NCBI RefSeq assembly: GCF_021227995.1
Contig: NZ_CP089301.1
Span: forward strand, 3,348,001-3,412,000
Source: Novosphingobium kaempferiae
Lineage (GTDB): Bacteria; Pseudomonadota; Alphaproteobacteria; Sphingomonadales; Sphingomonadaceae
DNA length: 64,000 nt
Direction: 5' to 3'
Under the pieces are notes generated by a model that was given only the letters and a program-made list of their open reading frames with translations, had not been told where the DNA came from and made no database searches. Below are positions 17,334 through 25,937 of this stretch, one piece after another. The stretch's first letter is position 1. The number at the start of each line of letters is the position of its first letter. The position numbers and the translations under genes are program-made.

Positions 17334-20177
17334 ATGGCGTTCAAGCCATTCGCATTCTGCACCGCATCCGTTCTCGCGCTCGGCGTCGCCGGCGTTGCCC
17401 ATGCCCAGGACGCGGCGCCGCAGGATTCCGCTGCTCAGGTCGCTGACGGCTCGGACGCCAGCGCCGAGGACATCATCGTCACCGGCGTTCGCGCGTCCAT
17501 CGTCGGCGCCATTAACAGCCGCAAGGACAACGTCCAGATCGTCGACTCCATCGTCGCCGAGGACGTGGGCAAGCTGCCCGACAACAACGTGGTCGAAGCG
17601 CTCCAGCGCGTCACCGGCATCCAGATCACCGACCGCGCCGGCGGTGAAGCCGCGACGATCTCGATCCGCGGCCTGACCGATCCGCTGACCACGCTCAACG
17701 GGCGCAACATCTTCACCGCGGCAGGCACCTCGTTCGCGCTGCAGGACATCTCGGCGAACCTCGTCAAGAAGATCGACGTCTACAAGACGCGCTCGGCCGA
17801 CCAGCTCGAAACCGGCCTCGCCGGCCAGATCGACGTGCAGACCCGTCGTCCGCTCGACTTCGACGGCTTCACCGTCTCGGGCCTCGCACGGGGCATCTAT
17901 TCGGAGCTCGCCGACAAGTTCAATCCGAACGTCGCGCTGCTCGTCAGCGACCGCTGGGAAACCGGCATCGGCGACATCGGCTTCCTCATCAACGCCAGCT
18001 ACACTCGCGCCGAATACCGTAACCAGAACCTGCAGGCGGGCGCCATGGTGCCGTTCGCCACGGAAACGCCCCCTGCCGGTTCGGGCCTGACGCCGCTGGA
18101 GCGCATCTTCCCGGGCGACCGCAACCAGAACTGGACGCCGGGCCTCGATGCCGGTCTGCCGACCGCGCCGGGTTCAACGCTCAACATCAACGGCGTCGAG
18201 ACTCCGTACTACCTCGCCCGCGACGCGGTGATCGCGTCCGACCTCTACGGCAAGCGCACGCGCCCCTCGATCAACGCCGCCCTGCAGTGGGCGCCGAACG
18301 ACCGTTCGGTCTACACCGCAGAGGTTTTCTACACCGGCTTCCGCGGCAAGACCTTCAACAGCCTGCACTTCAGCTTCGTCGACTGGTGGGGCGACATCGG
18401 CGCCAACCCCGGCTCGACCTTCGAGCTGTATGACGGCACCAACATCATCAAGTCGCGTCAGGTCGGCTCGGTCGCGGGCTTCAACAGCGGCGACTACTCG
18501 ACCAACAAGACCGACAGCTACGTCTACGCCTTCAATGCGAAGTGGGACGTCGCGGATCGCGGCAAGATCAGCGCCGACGTCGCCTATCAGGACAGCAAGA
18601 ACGAGACCTCGTTCTTCGCCCTGCGCACCGATCGCGGTCCGCTCGACATCGACGTGGACTTCAACGCCGGTGGCGGCCTGCCCTCGTACAGCTTCGGCAA
18701 CCAAGGCGTCCTGACCGACGCGTCGCAGTGGACCATGGGCAACCTGTTCGACAGCGGCACGAAGAACACCGGCAGCGCGCTGACCGTGATGCTCGACGGC
18801 GAATACGAGTGGGACGAAGGCTTCCTGCGCCGCATCAAGGCGGGCTTCCGCTACGACGACCGCAAGGCCGACAGCTTCGTGCGCGATCAGGGCGCGGGCG
18901 GTCTGCCGGGCGTGACGCTGGCACAGTTCGGGCAGGGCTCGCCGTTCACCAACAGCGGCTTCTTCGACGGCCAGGCCGACATCCCGACCAGCTGGGTGCT
19001 CGCCGATCCGCGTAGCATGGACAAGGATGCCGTGCGCACGCTGTACCGCTCGGTCGCTCCCGGCCTGCTGCTGTCCGACCAGCTGACCTTCGGCCACGTC
19101 TTCGGCATCAACGAGATCAACACCGCCGCCTACATCATGGCTGACGGCGAGATCGAGCTGTTCGGTCGTCCGCTGCAGGTTCAGGGCGGCGTCCGCTACG
19201 TCCAGATCGACACCGACTACGACTACTTCGATCGCGGCAACAACTTCGCCCGCACCTCGGTCTCGACCGGTTCGGCCAAGTGGCTGCCCTCGTTCACCGC
19301 GCGCTACGGCATCACCGACAACCTGCGCATCCGCTTCAACTACGGCGAAGTGCTGCGTCGTCCGAGCTTCGGCGACCTGAACCCGAACGTCTCGCTGACG
19401 GGCGACCTGTCGCGTATCGGCTTCGGCACCGGCAGCGCCGGTAACGCCAGCCTCGGCGCCACGCACTCGAAGAACATGGACCTCGCGGTCGAGTGGTACT
19501 TCGAGCGCAACAGCGCGATCTACGTGACGGCCTTCCGCCGCGAGATCAACGGGCTGGTCGTGCCGCTGGTGGCGCGTGAGTTCATCCCGAACAACTACCT
19601 GCCGCGCAACGAGACCTATACCGAGTACTTCAACATCACCCGTCCGGTGAATGCCTCGAACGGCGTGCTGAAGGGCGTGGAACTGGGCCTGACCTACTTC
19701 CCGACCTATCTGCCCGGCCCGCTCAACGGCCTCGGCTTCGTCGGCAGCGCCACGATCCTCGACTCCGAGCAGACGATCCCGGTCGTCAACACCCAGGGTG
19801 AGATCACCGGCAGCACCAAGTCGGCGTTCTTCGGCGTTTCGAAGCTCTCGTACAACGCGACGCTCGCCTACGATAACGGCCCGATCGGCGCCCGCCTGTC
19901 GTACATCTGGCGCAAGGGCTTCCTGCAGAGCAACGAGGGCCGCGCCTTCGCGAACCCGATCGGCTTCTGGCGCGCCCCTGAAAAGAGCCTCGACCTCCAG
20001 CTGACCTGGAACGTCAACGACGACATCGGCGTGACCTTCGACGCGGTGAACCTCACCAAGGCGAAGCAGCAGAACTACTACAAGTTCGGCGATGCCGGTA
20101 ACCCGACCCAGTTCAACTCCAGCACGCTGCTGATCGACCGCACTTTCGCGGTGGGCGTGCGCTTCAAGTTCGACTGA
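17334..20177 (+). CDS. TonB-dependent receptor, probable arabino-oligosaccharide uptake
   Basis: A 947-residue outer-membrane receptor of the carbohydrate-linked class common in sphingomonads and Caulobacter. Signal peptide cleaved about VAHAQDAA; TonB box EDIIVTGVRASI; plug motifs IVAEDVGKLPDNNVVEALQR, ITDRAGGEAATISIRGL and DVYKTRSADQLETGLAG; C-terminal strand FAVGVRFKFD. GGGAGGG lies seven bases before the ATG. The locus position suggests transport of oligosaccharides made by the GH43/GH51 enzymes. It is transcribed with the glycoside hydrolase downstream unless the intervening hairpins stop transcription. Confidence 0.9.
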   Translation: MAFKPFAFCTASVLALGVAGVAHAQDAAPQDSAAQVADGSDASAEDIIVTGVRASIVGAINSRKDNVQIVDSIVAEDVGKLPDNNVVEALQRVTGIQITDRAGGEAATISIRGLTDPLTTLNGRNIFTAAGTSFALQDISANLVKKIDVYKTRSADQLETGLAGQIDVQTRRPLDFDGFTVSGLARGIYSELADKFNPNVALLVSDRWETGIGDIGFLINASYTRAEYRNQNLQAGAMVPFATETPPAGSGLTPLERIFPGDRNQNWTPGLDAGLPTAPGSTLNINGVETPYYLARDAVIASDLYGKRTRPSINAALQWAPNDRSVYTAEVFYTGFRGKTFNSLHFSFVDWWGDIGANPGSTFELYDGTNIIKSRQVGSVAGFNSGDYSTNKTDSYVYAFNAKWDVADRGKISADVAYQDSKNETSFFALRTDRGPLDIDVDFNAGGGLPSYSFGNQGVLTDASQWTMGNLFDSGTKNTGSALTVMLDGEYEWDEGFLRRIKAGFRYDDRKADSFVRDQGAGGLPGVTLAQFGQGSPFTNSGFFDGQADIPTSWVLADPRSMDKDAVRTLYRSVAPGLLLSDQLTFGHVFGINEINTAAYIMADGEIELFGRPLQVQGGVRYVQIDTDYDYFDRGNNFARTSVSTGSAKWLPSFTARYGITDNLRIRFNYGEVLRRPSFGDLNPNVSLTGDLSRIGFGTGSAGNASLGATHSKNMDLAVEWYFERNSAIYVTAFRREINGLVVPLVAREFIPNNYLPRNETYTEYFNITRPVNASNGVLKGVELGLTYFPTYLPGPLNGLGFVGSATILDSEQTIPVVNTQGEITGSTKSAFFGVSKLSYNATLAYDNGPIGARLSYIWRKGFLQSNEGRAFANPIGFWRAPEKSLDLQLTWNVNDDIGVTFDAVNLTKAKQQNYYKFGDAGNPTQFNSSTLLIDRTFAVGVRFKFD

Positions 20178-20196
20178 TCCGACTACGACTACGCAG

Positions 20197-20299
20197 CCGC
20201 GATGCGGGAACGCCATTCCTCGCATCGCGGCCGATCCAGGGCGGCCGTGCCGGCCGGGGCTCCTTCCTCTCCCAACACCCGGAAGGTGCGGCCGCCCTG
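20197..20299 (+). other. Two stem-loops between receptor and glycosidase genes
   Basis: CCGCGATGCG (20197-20206) pairs with CGCATCGCGG (20221-20230), and CAGGGCGGCCG (20237-20247) pairs with CGGCCGCCCTG (20289-20299). Neither is followed by a T-run. They may set the ratio of receptor to enzyme mRNA by processing or stabilisation (inferred). Confidence 0.45.
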
Positions 20300-20318
20300 T
20301 TGATATGATGAAAAGGGG

Positions 20319-22328
20319 ATGACCTTGCGGAAGATCCTGGCGCTCGCACTACTCCTTGCGACGGCGGCCAGCCCGCCCCCCGCCGCGCAACCTGCGTTGG
20401 ATACCAGGGCCATCGCCGAGACCCGCTACGGCAACGATGCGCCGTGGTACGAGGGGCGCATTCCCTTCCTCGAAACCTCCGATCCGAAGATCGACGCGGT
20501 CTACTACTACCGCTGGGGCCTGTTTCGTGCACACCAGCGCGATCTGGGCAAGCAGGGCTACATCACCACCGAATTCGCCGACGACGTGGGCTGGCAGCGC
20601 GAGCCCTTCGCCAGCCTCAACGACGCGAGCGGCTTTCACATCGCCGAGGGCCGCTGGCTGAACGACCGGCGCTTCACCGACGACTACGTCAACTTCATGT
20701 ACGAGGGCGGCAACGACCGCCACTTCACCGACCACATGGCCGACTCCGTGTGGGGCCGCTATCTGGTGGACGGCGACCGCGAGGCGCTGCTGCGGCACCT
20801 CCAGACGATGCGCCACGTCTACCGCCTGTGGGACGAGAAGTTCGACTTCGACAAGGGCCTCTACTTCGTCGAGCCGCTGCTGGACGCGACCGAGTACACC
20901 GTCTCCTCCATCGACGCATCGGGCGGCAAGGACGGCTTCACCGGCGGTGACGCCTTCCGCCCTTCCGTCAACAGCTACATGTTCGCCAACGCCCGCGCCC
21001 TCTCGCGCATGGCCGAGATGGCTGACGACACGGCGATGGCGAAGGAATACGCCGCGCGCGCCGATGCGCTGAAGGCCCGCGTGCTGGCGGACTTGTGGAA
21101 CCCGCAGCTCGAACACTTCATCGACCGGCACCAGAAGCCGACCGATTTCGTGAAGTACTGGCAGCCGATCCGTAACCGCGAGCTGGTCGGCTACCTGCCG
21201 TGGATGTTCGACCTCGTGCCCGACGATGCGAAGTACGCGAAGGCGTGGGCGCACCTCACCAATCCGCAGTCGCTGGCGGGCAAGGCCGGGATGCGCACGG
21301 TCGAGCAGAACTACGAATACTACATGCGCCAGTACCGCTACCTCGGCCCCGATCCGGAGTGCCAGTGGAACGGCCCGATCTGGCCCTACCAGACCACGCA
21401 GGTACTGACCGGCATGGCCAACCTGCTCGATCACTACGAAGAGCACGGCCCCGTCACCCGCGCCGACTGGATGCACATGCTGCGCCAGTACACGCAGCTG
21501 CACTATCAGGGCGACAAGCTGGATCTGGAGGAGGACTACCACCCCGAGACCGGCAGGCCGATCGTCGGGCTGGACCGCAGCCACCACTATTTCCACTCCG
21601 GCTACATCGACCTGATCCTGACCGGCCTCGTCGGCATCCGCCCGCGCGCGGACGACGTGCTGGAAGTGAACCCGCTGCTGCCCGGCAAGGACGGCCTCGA
21701 CTGGTTCCGCGTCGAGCGCGTGCCCTATCACGGTCACGAAGTTGCGGTGACGTGGGACGCGGACGGCAGCCGCTACGGGAAGGGCAGGGGCCTTGCGGTC
21801 TTCGTCGACGGCGCGGAAGTCGCCCGCCGCGCCGACCTCGGCCGGATCGAGGTGCCCGTCGCGCGCAAGGGCAACGCCGCCATCGTGCGCGAGGAGAACC
21901 TTGCGGTGCAACTGGTCCGCAGCGGATGGCCCCGGGCCAGCGCCTCGTCCGGCACTGACGCCGAGAAGCTGCACGACGCGGTGGACGGGCGCGCGTGGTT
22001 CTATCCGGAACTGCCGAACGGCTGGGATTCCGACGCCTCAGGCAAGCCGCAGTGGTATGCGCTCGACTTCGGCAAGGCCGTCACTCTGGGCTCGGCGGAG
22101 CTGGCGTTCTTCGCCGATGCTGCACGCTTTGCTGCACCGCGCAAGGTGACGGTCGAGGTCTGGCGCGACGGTCGCTGGCAGGCCGTGGGCACGCCGGTGG
22201 TGCCGCTGGCGAACGGCGTGACGCGGGTGACGTGGCCTGCGGTGGAGGCGGAGCGGCTGCGGGTCAACATGGTGCCCGCGAAGGGCCGCGCTATCCGGCT
22301 GGCGGAAGTGAAGGCGTTCGCGAAGTAA
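20319..22328 (+). CDS. Exported glycoside hydrolase of (alpha/alpha)6-barrel type, unassigned family
   Basis: A 669-residue protein with an N-terminal signal peptide (LRKILALALLLATAASPPPAAQ). The main domain (about 40-480) has the MGH1/trehalase-like six-hairpin pattern: GYITTEFADDVGWQREP, WLNDRRFTDDYVNFMYEGGN, NSYMFANARALSRMAEMA, GYLPWMFDLVPDDAKY, QWNGPIWPYQTTQVLTGMAN and YHPETGRPIVGLDRSHHYFH. A C-terminal beta domain (about 530-669) resembles an F5/8 type C module. ATG at 20319 abuts AAGGGG, so TTG at 20325, six bases from it, may be the true start. Its place after the receptor suggests an oligosaccharide-cleaving role in arabinan use, but the linkage it cuts cannot be read from sequence. 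Confidence 0.7.
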   Translation: MTLRKILALALLLATAASPPPAAQPALDTRAIAETRYGNDAPWYEGRIPFLETSDPKIDAVYYYRWGLFRAHQRDLGKQGYITTEFADDVGWQREPFASLNDASGFHIAEGRWLNDRRFTDDYVNFMYEGGNDRHFTDHMADSVWGRYLVDGDREALLRHLQTMRHVYRLWDEKFDFDKGLYFVEPLLDATEYTVSSIDASGGKDGFTGGDAFRPSVNSYMFANARALSRMAEMADDTAMAKEYAARADALKARVLADLWNPQLEHFIDRHQKPTDFVKYWQPIRNRELVGYLPWMFDLVPDDAKYAKAWAHLTNPQSLAGKAGMRTVEQNYEYYMRQYRYLGPDPECQWNGPIWPYQTTQVLTGMANLLDHYEEHGPVTRADWMHMLRQYTQLHYQGDKLDLEEDYHPETGRPIVGLDRSHHYFHSGYIDLILTGLVGIRPRADDVLEVNPLLPGKDGLDWFRVERVPYHGHEVAVTWDADGSRYGKGRGLAVFVDGAEVARRADLGRIEVPVARKGNAAIVREENLAVQLVRSGWPRASASSGTDAEKLHDAVDGRAWFYPELPNGWDSDASGKPQWYALDFGKAVTLGSAELAFFADAARFAAPRKVTVEVWRDGRWQAVGTPVVPLANGVTRVTWPAVEAERLRVNMVPAKGRAIRLAEVKAFAK

Positions 22329-22329
22329 C

Positions 22330-22490
22330 GTCGTCCCGGATCAAGTCCGGGGGGTTACCGGGGAAGTTGAGTACTCTAACCTCGTCTCGTCATTGCGAGC
22401 GTAGCGAAGCAATCCATGCTCGGCCCACGACACTGGATTGCTTCGCTACGCTCGCAATGACGAAAGTGAATGCGGGCGAAGCGCCCGAAC
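22330..22490. repeat. Gap holding two dispersed palindromic repeats
   Basis: No gene is seen. TCCCGGATCAAGTCCGGGG at about 22335 resembles the repeat at 60494-60516. At 22388-22462 two inverted copies of CGTCATTGCGAGCG...AAGCAATCCA face each other. Related copies lie at 25846-25927 and 30434-30515. The convergent ends of the GH gene (plus) and btuD (minus) flank it. Confidence 0.8.
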
Positions 22491-23276
22491 TCAAACCCGC
22501 CCCAGCGGCACTACCATCGCAGCATCGCCGGTGAAGTCGATCCGCCCGGTCACACCATAGACGCTGCGCAGGCGTTCCGCCGTCAGCACCTCCTCCGGCG
22601 CCCCCTGCGCCACCACCATGCCGCGATCCACCAGCAGCAATCGCGTGCAGTAGCGGGCCGCCATGGTGAGGTCGTGCAGCACGGTGACGACGAGCGAGCC
22701 GCCCGCCGCTTCCGCGCGAAGCAGTTCCATCACGTCGATCTGGTGCCCGGGGTCGAGCGAGGCGAGCGGCTCGTCCGCGACGAGGCCGCGCGCGCCGACC
22801 GCGAGCGCGCGGGCCAGCATCACGCGGGCGCGTTCGCCGCCCGACAGTTCGGTGGCGGTGCGACCGGCGAGGTGCAGCACGTCGGCCCGCTCCATCGCGG
22901 CGTGGATGGCGGAAAGGTCGGCCTCGCCCAGCCGCGACATCGGACCGAGGCCGGGCAGGCGGCCCAGCGCGACGAGGCGCTCGACGCTGAGCGGCCAGTG
23001 CAGCGCCTGTCCCTGCGGCAGATAGCTGATCAGGCGCGCCAGTTCACGCGGGGCCATGCCCGCAACGTCGCGCCCGTCGATGGAGACGGTGCCCTGCGTC
23101 TTCGGCACCAGCCCCAGCATCGCGCGCACCAGCGTGGACTTGCCCGCGCCGTTGGGGCCGATCACGCCGGTCAGTTCGCCGGGGCGCAGCGTCGCGCAGA
23201 TGCCGTGCAGCACGGCGCGCTGTGCGCTCTTCGCGCCGAGGTCGACCGAGAGGCCCTGGATGGTCACTGTCACCAC
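22491..23276 (-). CDS. btuD: Cobalamin/iron-type ABC transporter ATP-binding protein
   Basis: A 261-residue ATPase of the FecE/BtuD family. Walker A GPNGAGKST, Q-loop SYLPQGQ, signature LSGGERARV, Walker B RGLVADEPLASLD, and the switch His in VVTVLHDLTMAARYC. The GTG start (23276, eight bases after AAGGAG) overlaps the permease stop. The neighbouring bluB, cobO and cobN support cobalamin or cobinamide as the cargo rather than heme or siderophore, but the family alone does not settle it. Confidence 0.88.
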   Translation of the reverse strand: MVTVTIQGLSVDLGAKSAQRAVLHGICATLRPGELTGVIGPNGAGKSTLVRAMLGLVPKTQGTVSIDGRDVAGMAPRELARLISYLPQGQALHWPLSVERLVALGRLPGLGPMSRLGEADLSAIHAAMERADVLHLAGRTATELSGGERARVMLARALAVGARGLVADEPLASLDPGHQIDVMELLRAEAAGGSLVVTVLHDLTMAARYCTRLLLVDRGMVVAQGAPEEVLTAERLRSVYGVTGRIDFTGDAAMVVPLGRV

Positions 23277-24286
23277 AGGCGGCGCTCCTTCAGCAGATGG
23301 ACAAGGAAGACGGGGACGCCGAGGAAGGCGGTGACGACGCCCAGCTTCAACTCGCTGGCGGTCGGGATCAGGCGCACGAGGATGTCGGCGCCGGTCAGCA
23401 GCACCGCGCCGCCCAGCAGCGAGGGGATCAGTACGGCGGACGGGCTGCGGTCGGTCAGCGGGCGCACCAGATGCGGCACGATGAGGCCGACGAAACCGAT
23501 AGAGCCCGACACCGCCACTGCGCCGCCCACGCCGATGGCGACGCCCAGCAGCAGCCGGATGCGGGTGCGGCGAAGGTCGACGCCGAGCGACCGTGCGCCG
23601 TCCTCTCCCAGCGACAGTGCATCCAGCGCGCGGGCGTCCCACAGCAGCAGCGCCGCGCCCGCGACGATGCAGGGCAGGGCGATCCAGACATGCTCCATCG
23701 CGCGGTTCTCGATCGAGCCGAGCAGCCAGGTCATGATCTCCATCGCCGCGAAGGGGTTGGGTGAAAGGTTCAGCGACAGGCTGATCCCCGCGCCCGCCAG
23801 CGTCGATACCGCGATGCCCGCAAGGATCAGCGCCAGCGGACCCTCGGCACGGCCCGACAGCAGGAACAGCACGATCAGGCTGCCGAGCGCGGTGGCGATG
23901 GACAGCACCGGCAGCACCGCCGGGTGCAGGTCGCCCAGCCCGAAATAGATCGCCGCGACCGCGCCCAGCGCCGCCGAGTTGGACGCGCCCAGCACCGAAG
24001 GTTCGGCCAGCGGGTTGCGCAGATAACCCTGTAGCGATGCCCCCGCGAGGCCGAGGATCGCGCCCACCAGCAGGGCCACCAGCGTGCGCGGCAGGCGCAG
24101 TTCCATGAGGATCGCGCGCACCACCGGGTCGCCGTGACCCATTGCCGCGTCGATCAGGTCGCCGGTCGGGATCGCCACCGCCCCCAGCGTCAGCGACGCC
24201 AGGAACGCGGCGACTATGCCTGCGAGGAGGAGGGGAACCAGCAACCGGTGTCGGGAGCGGGGAAGCGGGATTTCAGGCACGAACAC
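23270..24286 (-). CDS. btuC: FecCD-family ABC transporter permease (BtuC type)
   Basis: A 338-residue polytopic inner-membrane permease. Family motifs are LRLPRTLVALLVGAILGLAG, LQGYLRNPLAEPSVLGAS, GFVGLIVPHLVRPL and VPVFLVHLLKERRLW. The first possible start is GTG at 24286; GTG at 24280 is five bases from AGAGG and may be preferred. It overlaps btuD by a few bases and is divergent from btuF with about 65 bases between. No riboswitch is visible in that gap. Confidence 0.9.
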   Translation of the reverse strand: MFVPEIPLPRSRHRLLVPLLLAGIVAAFLASLTLGAVAIPTGDLIDAAMGHGDPVVRAILMELRLPRTLVALLVGAILGLAGASLQGYLRNPLAEPSVLGASNSAALGAVAAIYFGLGDLHPAVLPVLSIATALGSLIVLFLLSGRAEGPLALILAGIAVSTLAGAGISLSLNLSPNPFAAMEIMTWLLGSIENRAMEHVWIALPCIVAGAALLLWDARALDALSLGEDGARSLGVDLRRTRIRLLLGVAIGVGGAVAVSGSIGFVGLIVPHLVRPLTDRSPSAVLIPSLLGGAVLLTGADILVRLIPTASELKLGVVTAFLGVPVFLVHLLKERRLW

Positions 24287-24351
24287 CTCTGGCTGGATCG
24301 GCTCCCCGTCACGCTTGTGTCCCGGGGTCGTGTTGCTATGGAAACGCCGGT

Positions 24352-25203
24352 ATGGCGCTGACGGCTTTTCTTCGTTCGACTTCGTTCGTGGCTTGCGGAC
24401 TCGTTGCGGCTTTCATCGCAGCGGCTCCCGCTTCGGGAGGTGCTCCGGCTGCCCCGGTAGCGCGTCCGCAGCGGATCGTCTCGCTCAACTTGTGCGCCGA
24501 CCAGCTGGTTCTGGCGCTGGCGGATCGCTCGCAGATCGCGGGGCTCACCCGCTTTGCCACCGATCCGGCGATGTCCGCGGCGGCGCAGGAGGCGAAGGGC
24601 CTGCGCATCCTGCGCGGCTCGGCGGAGGAGATCATGGCGATCAACCCCGATCTCGTCATCGGCATGCCCGCGCGGCGCAATCCCGCGATCAAGGCGCTGA
24701 AGACGCGCTATCCCGACGTCGATCTCAAGTCCGCCGACAGCTACGAGGGCATACAGGACTCGATCCGTACCGTGGCGCGCGCCATCGGCCATCCCGCGCG
24801 GGGAGAGGCGCTCATCGCGCGAATGGACCGCGAACTGGCGGGCCTGCCCCGTGCGAAGCGGCCCGTGGTCGCCGCCTACTGGCAACGGCGCGGCTATCTG
24901 ACCGGCACCGGCACGCTGGTGGACGACCTGATGACGCGCGTGGGCGTGACGAACCTCGCGGGCAAGCTGGGCAAGCCGGCGCTCTCGCAGGTGGGGGTGG
25001 AGGAACTCGCCATGTCGCGCCCCGACGTGATCGTGCTCGACAGCGCCACCGGCAAGGTCGTGGACGAGGGAACGGCGATGATGCACCATCCGGTGCTCGC
25101 CCGCATCCCGCGCATCGCCATTCCGCAGGCATGGACGGTCTGCGGCGGTCCCGCCTACGTCAAGGCGGCGCGGGCGCTGGCGGAAGGTGTCAACGCGAAC
25201 TGA
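24352..25203 (+). CDS. btuF: Periplasmic substrate-binding protein of the cobalamin ABC transporter
   Basis: A 283-residue protein. The start at 24352 gives a clean signal peptide (MALTAFLRSTSFVACGLVAAF, then AAAPASGGA). Family III binding-protein motifs: QRIVSLNLCADQLVLALADR, EEIMAINPDLVIGMPARRNP, VAAYWQRRGYLTGTGTLVDDL and MSRPDVIVLDS. It delivers ligand to BtuCD. It is the only gene of the B12 block on the plus strand. Its last 14 bases overlap the end of bluB tail to tail. Confidence 0.85.
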   Translation: MALTAFLRSTSFVACGLVAAFIAAAPASGGAPAAPVARPQRIVSLNLCADQLVLALADRSQIAGLTRFATDPAMSAAAQEAKGLRILRGSAEEIMAINPDLVIGMPARRNPAIKALKTRYPDVDLKSADSYEGIQDSIRTVARAIGHPARGEALIARMDRELAGLPRAKRPVVAAYWQRRGYLTGTGTLVDDLMTRVGVTNLAGKLGKPALSQVGVEELAMSRPDVIVLDSATGKVVDEGTAMMHHPVLARIPRIAIPQAWTVCGGPAYVKAARALAEGVNAN

Positions 25204-25828
25204 CATGTTCGCTCCCGTCGAGCCGGGCCTGCCAGCCCCTGCGCTCCAGTTCGGGCACCACGTCCGGCTCCTGCGGTTCGCCAAGGCACAGCAGCGCGAC
25301 GAAACGCCAAGACGGCGGCGTCTCCAGCAGGTCGGTCACGAAGTCCGGGCTGACGATCGACACCCAGCCGAGGCCGAAGCCCCGCGCCCTTGCCGCCAGC
25401 CACAGCGTATGGATGGCCATGACCACGGACCACTCCCGCGTCTGCGGCATCGTCGCCGCGCCAAGCCCCATGCCGATCGGCGTCGCCTCGTCGCAGAACA
25501 CGGAGATGATCTCCGGTGCATGGTCGAGGCCGTGGAGTTTCAGCGCGGCATAGGCGGCGTGGCGTTCGCCCTCGTATGTTGCACCGGCGCGTGCCACTTC
25601 GGCATCGGCGTGGCGGGACAGCTGCGCGCGCAAGTCGGCGGAGCGGATGCGCACGAAGCGCCACGGCTGCGAATTGCCTACCGACGGAGCGAACTGCGCG
25701 GTGGCGAGCAGGTCGGCCACGACATCCTCCTCCAGCGGACCCGGGCGGAAATGCCGCACGTCGCGCCGCCATGCGAGCAGGTCGGCGAGGTCATCGCGGA
25801 AGGTGGGGGAGAAGGTGGGAGCCGTCAT
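25190..25828 (-). CDS. bluB: 5,6-dimethylbenzimidazole synthase
   Basis: A 212-residue flavin-destructase of the nitroreductase fold that converts reduced FMN with oxygen to 5,6-dimethylbenzimidazole, the lower ligand of B12. Typical BluB segments are WRRDVRHFRPGPLEEDVVADLL, FAPSVGNSQPWRFVRIRS, RQEWSVVMAIHTLWLAARA-like TREWSVVMAIHTLWLAAR, and GLGWVSIVSPDFVTDLLETP. AAGGAGG precedes the ATG by ten bases. It belongs to the minus-strand B12 run after cobO, with a palindromic repeat in the gap. Confidence 0.93.
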   Translation of the reverse strand: MTAPTFSPTFRDDLADLLAWRRDVRHFRPGPLEEDVVADLLATAQFAPSVGNSQPWRFVRIRSADLRAQLSRHADAEVARAGATYEGERHAAYAALKLHGLDHAPEIISVFCDEATPIGMGLGAATMPQTREWSVVMAIHTLWLAARARGFGLGWVSIVSPDFVTDLLETPPSWRFVALLCLGEPQEPDVVPELERRGWQARLDGSEHVSSR

Positions 25829-25845
25829 GACACGTTATCCTCCTT

Positions 25846-25927
25846 CGTCATTGCGAGCCCCGAAGGGGCGCGGCAATCCAGTGGCAAGCGAACCGCCATG
25901 GATTGCTTCGCTGCGCTCGCAATGACG
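25846..25927. repeat. Dispersed inverted repeat between bluB and cobO
   Basis: CGTCATTGCGAGCCCCGAAG at 25846 is opposed by GGATTGCTTCGC...CTCGCAATGACG ending at 25927. It is the same family as 22388-22462 and 30434-30515. Confidence 0.85.
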
Positions 25928-25937
25928 AAGGAGAGGT

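Noticed and set aside
23277..23642. N-terminal extension of btuD
   Set aside because: The extra 122 residues are Arg/Pro-rich shadow of btuC; the GTG at 23276 has AAGGAG at correct spacing.
24287..24351. Possible cobalamin riboswitch between btuC and btuF
   Set aside because: The gap is only 65 bases and lacks the B12-box and AGCCAGGAGACCTGCC elements found at 31783-32008.
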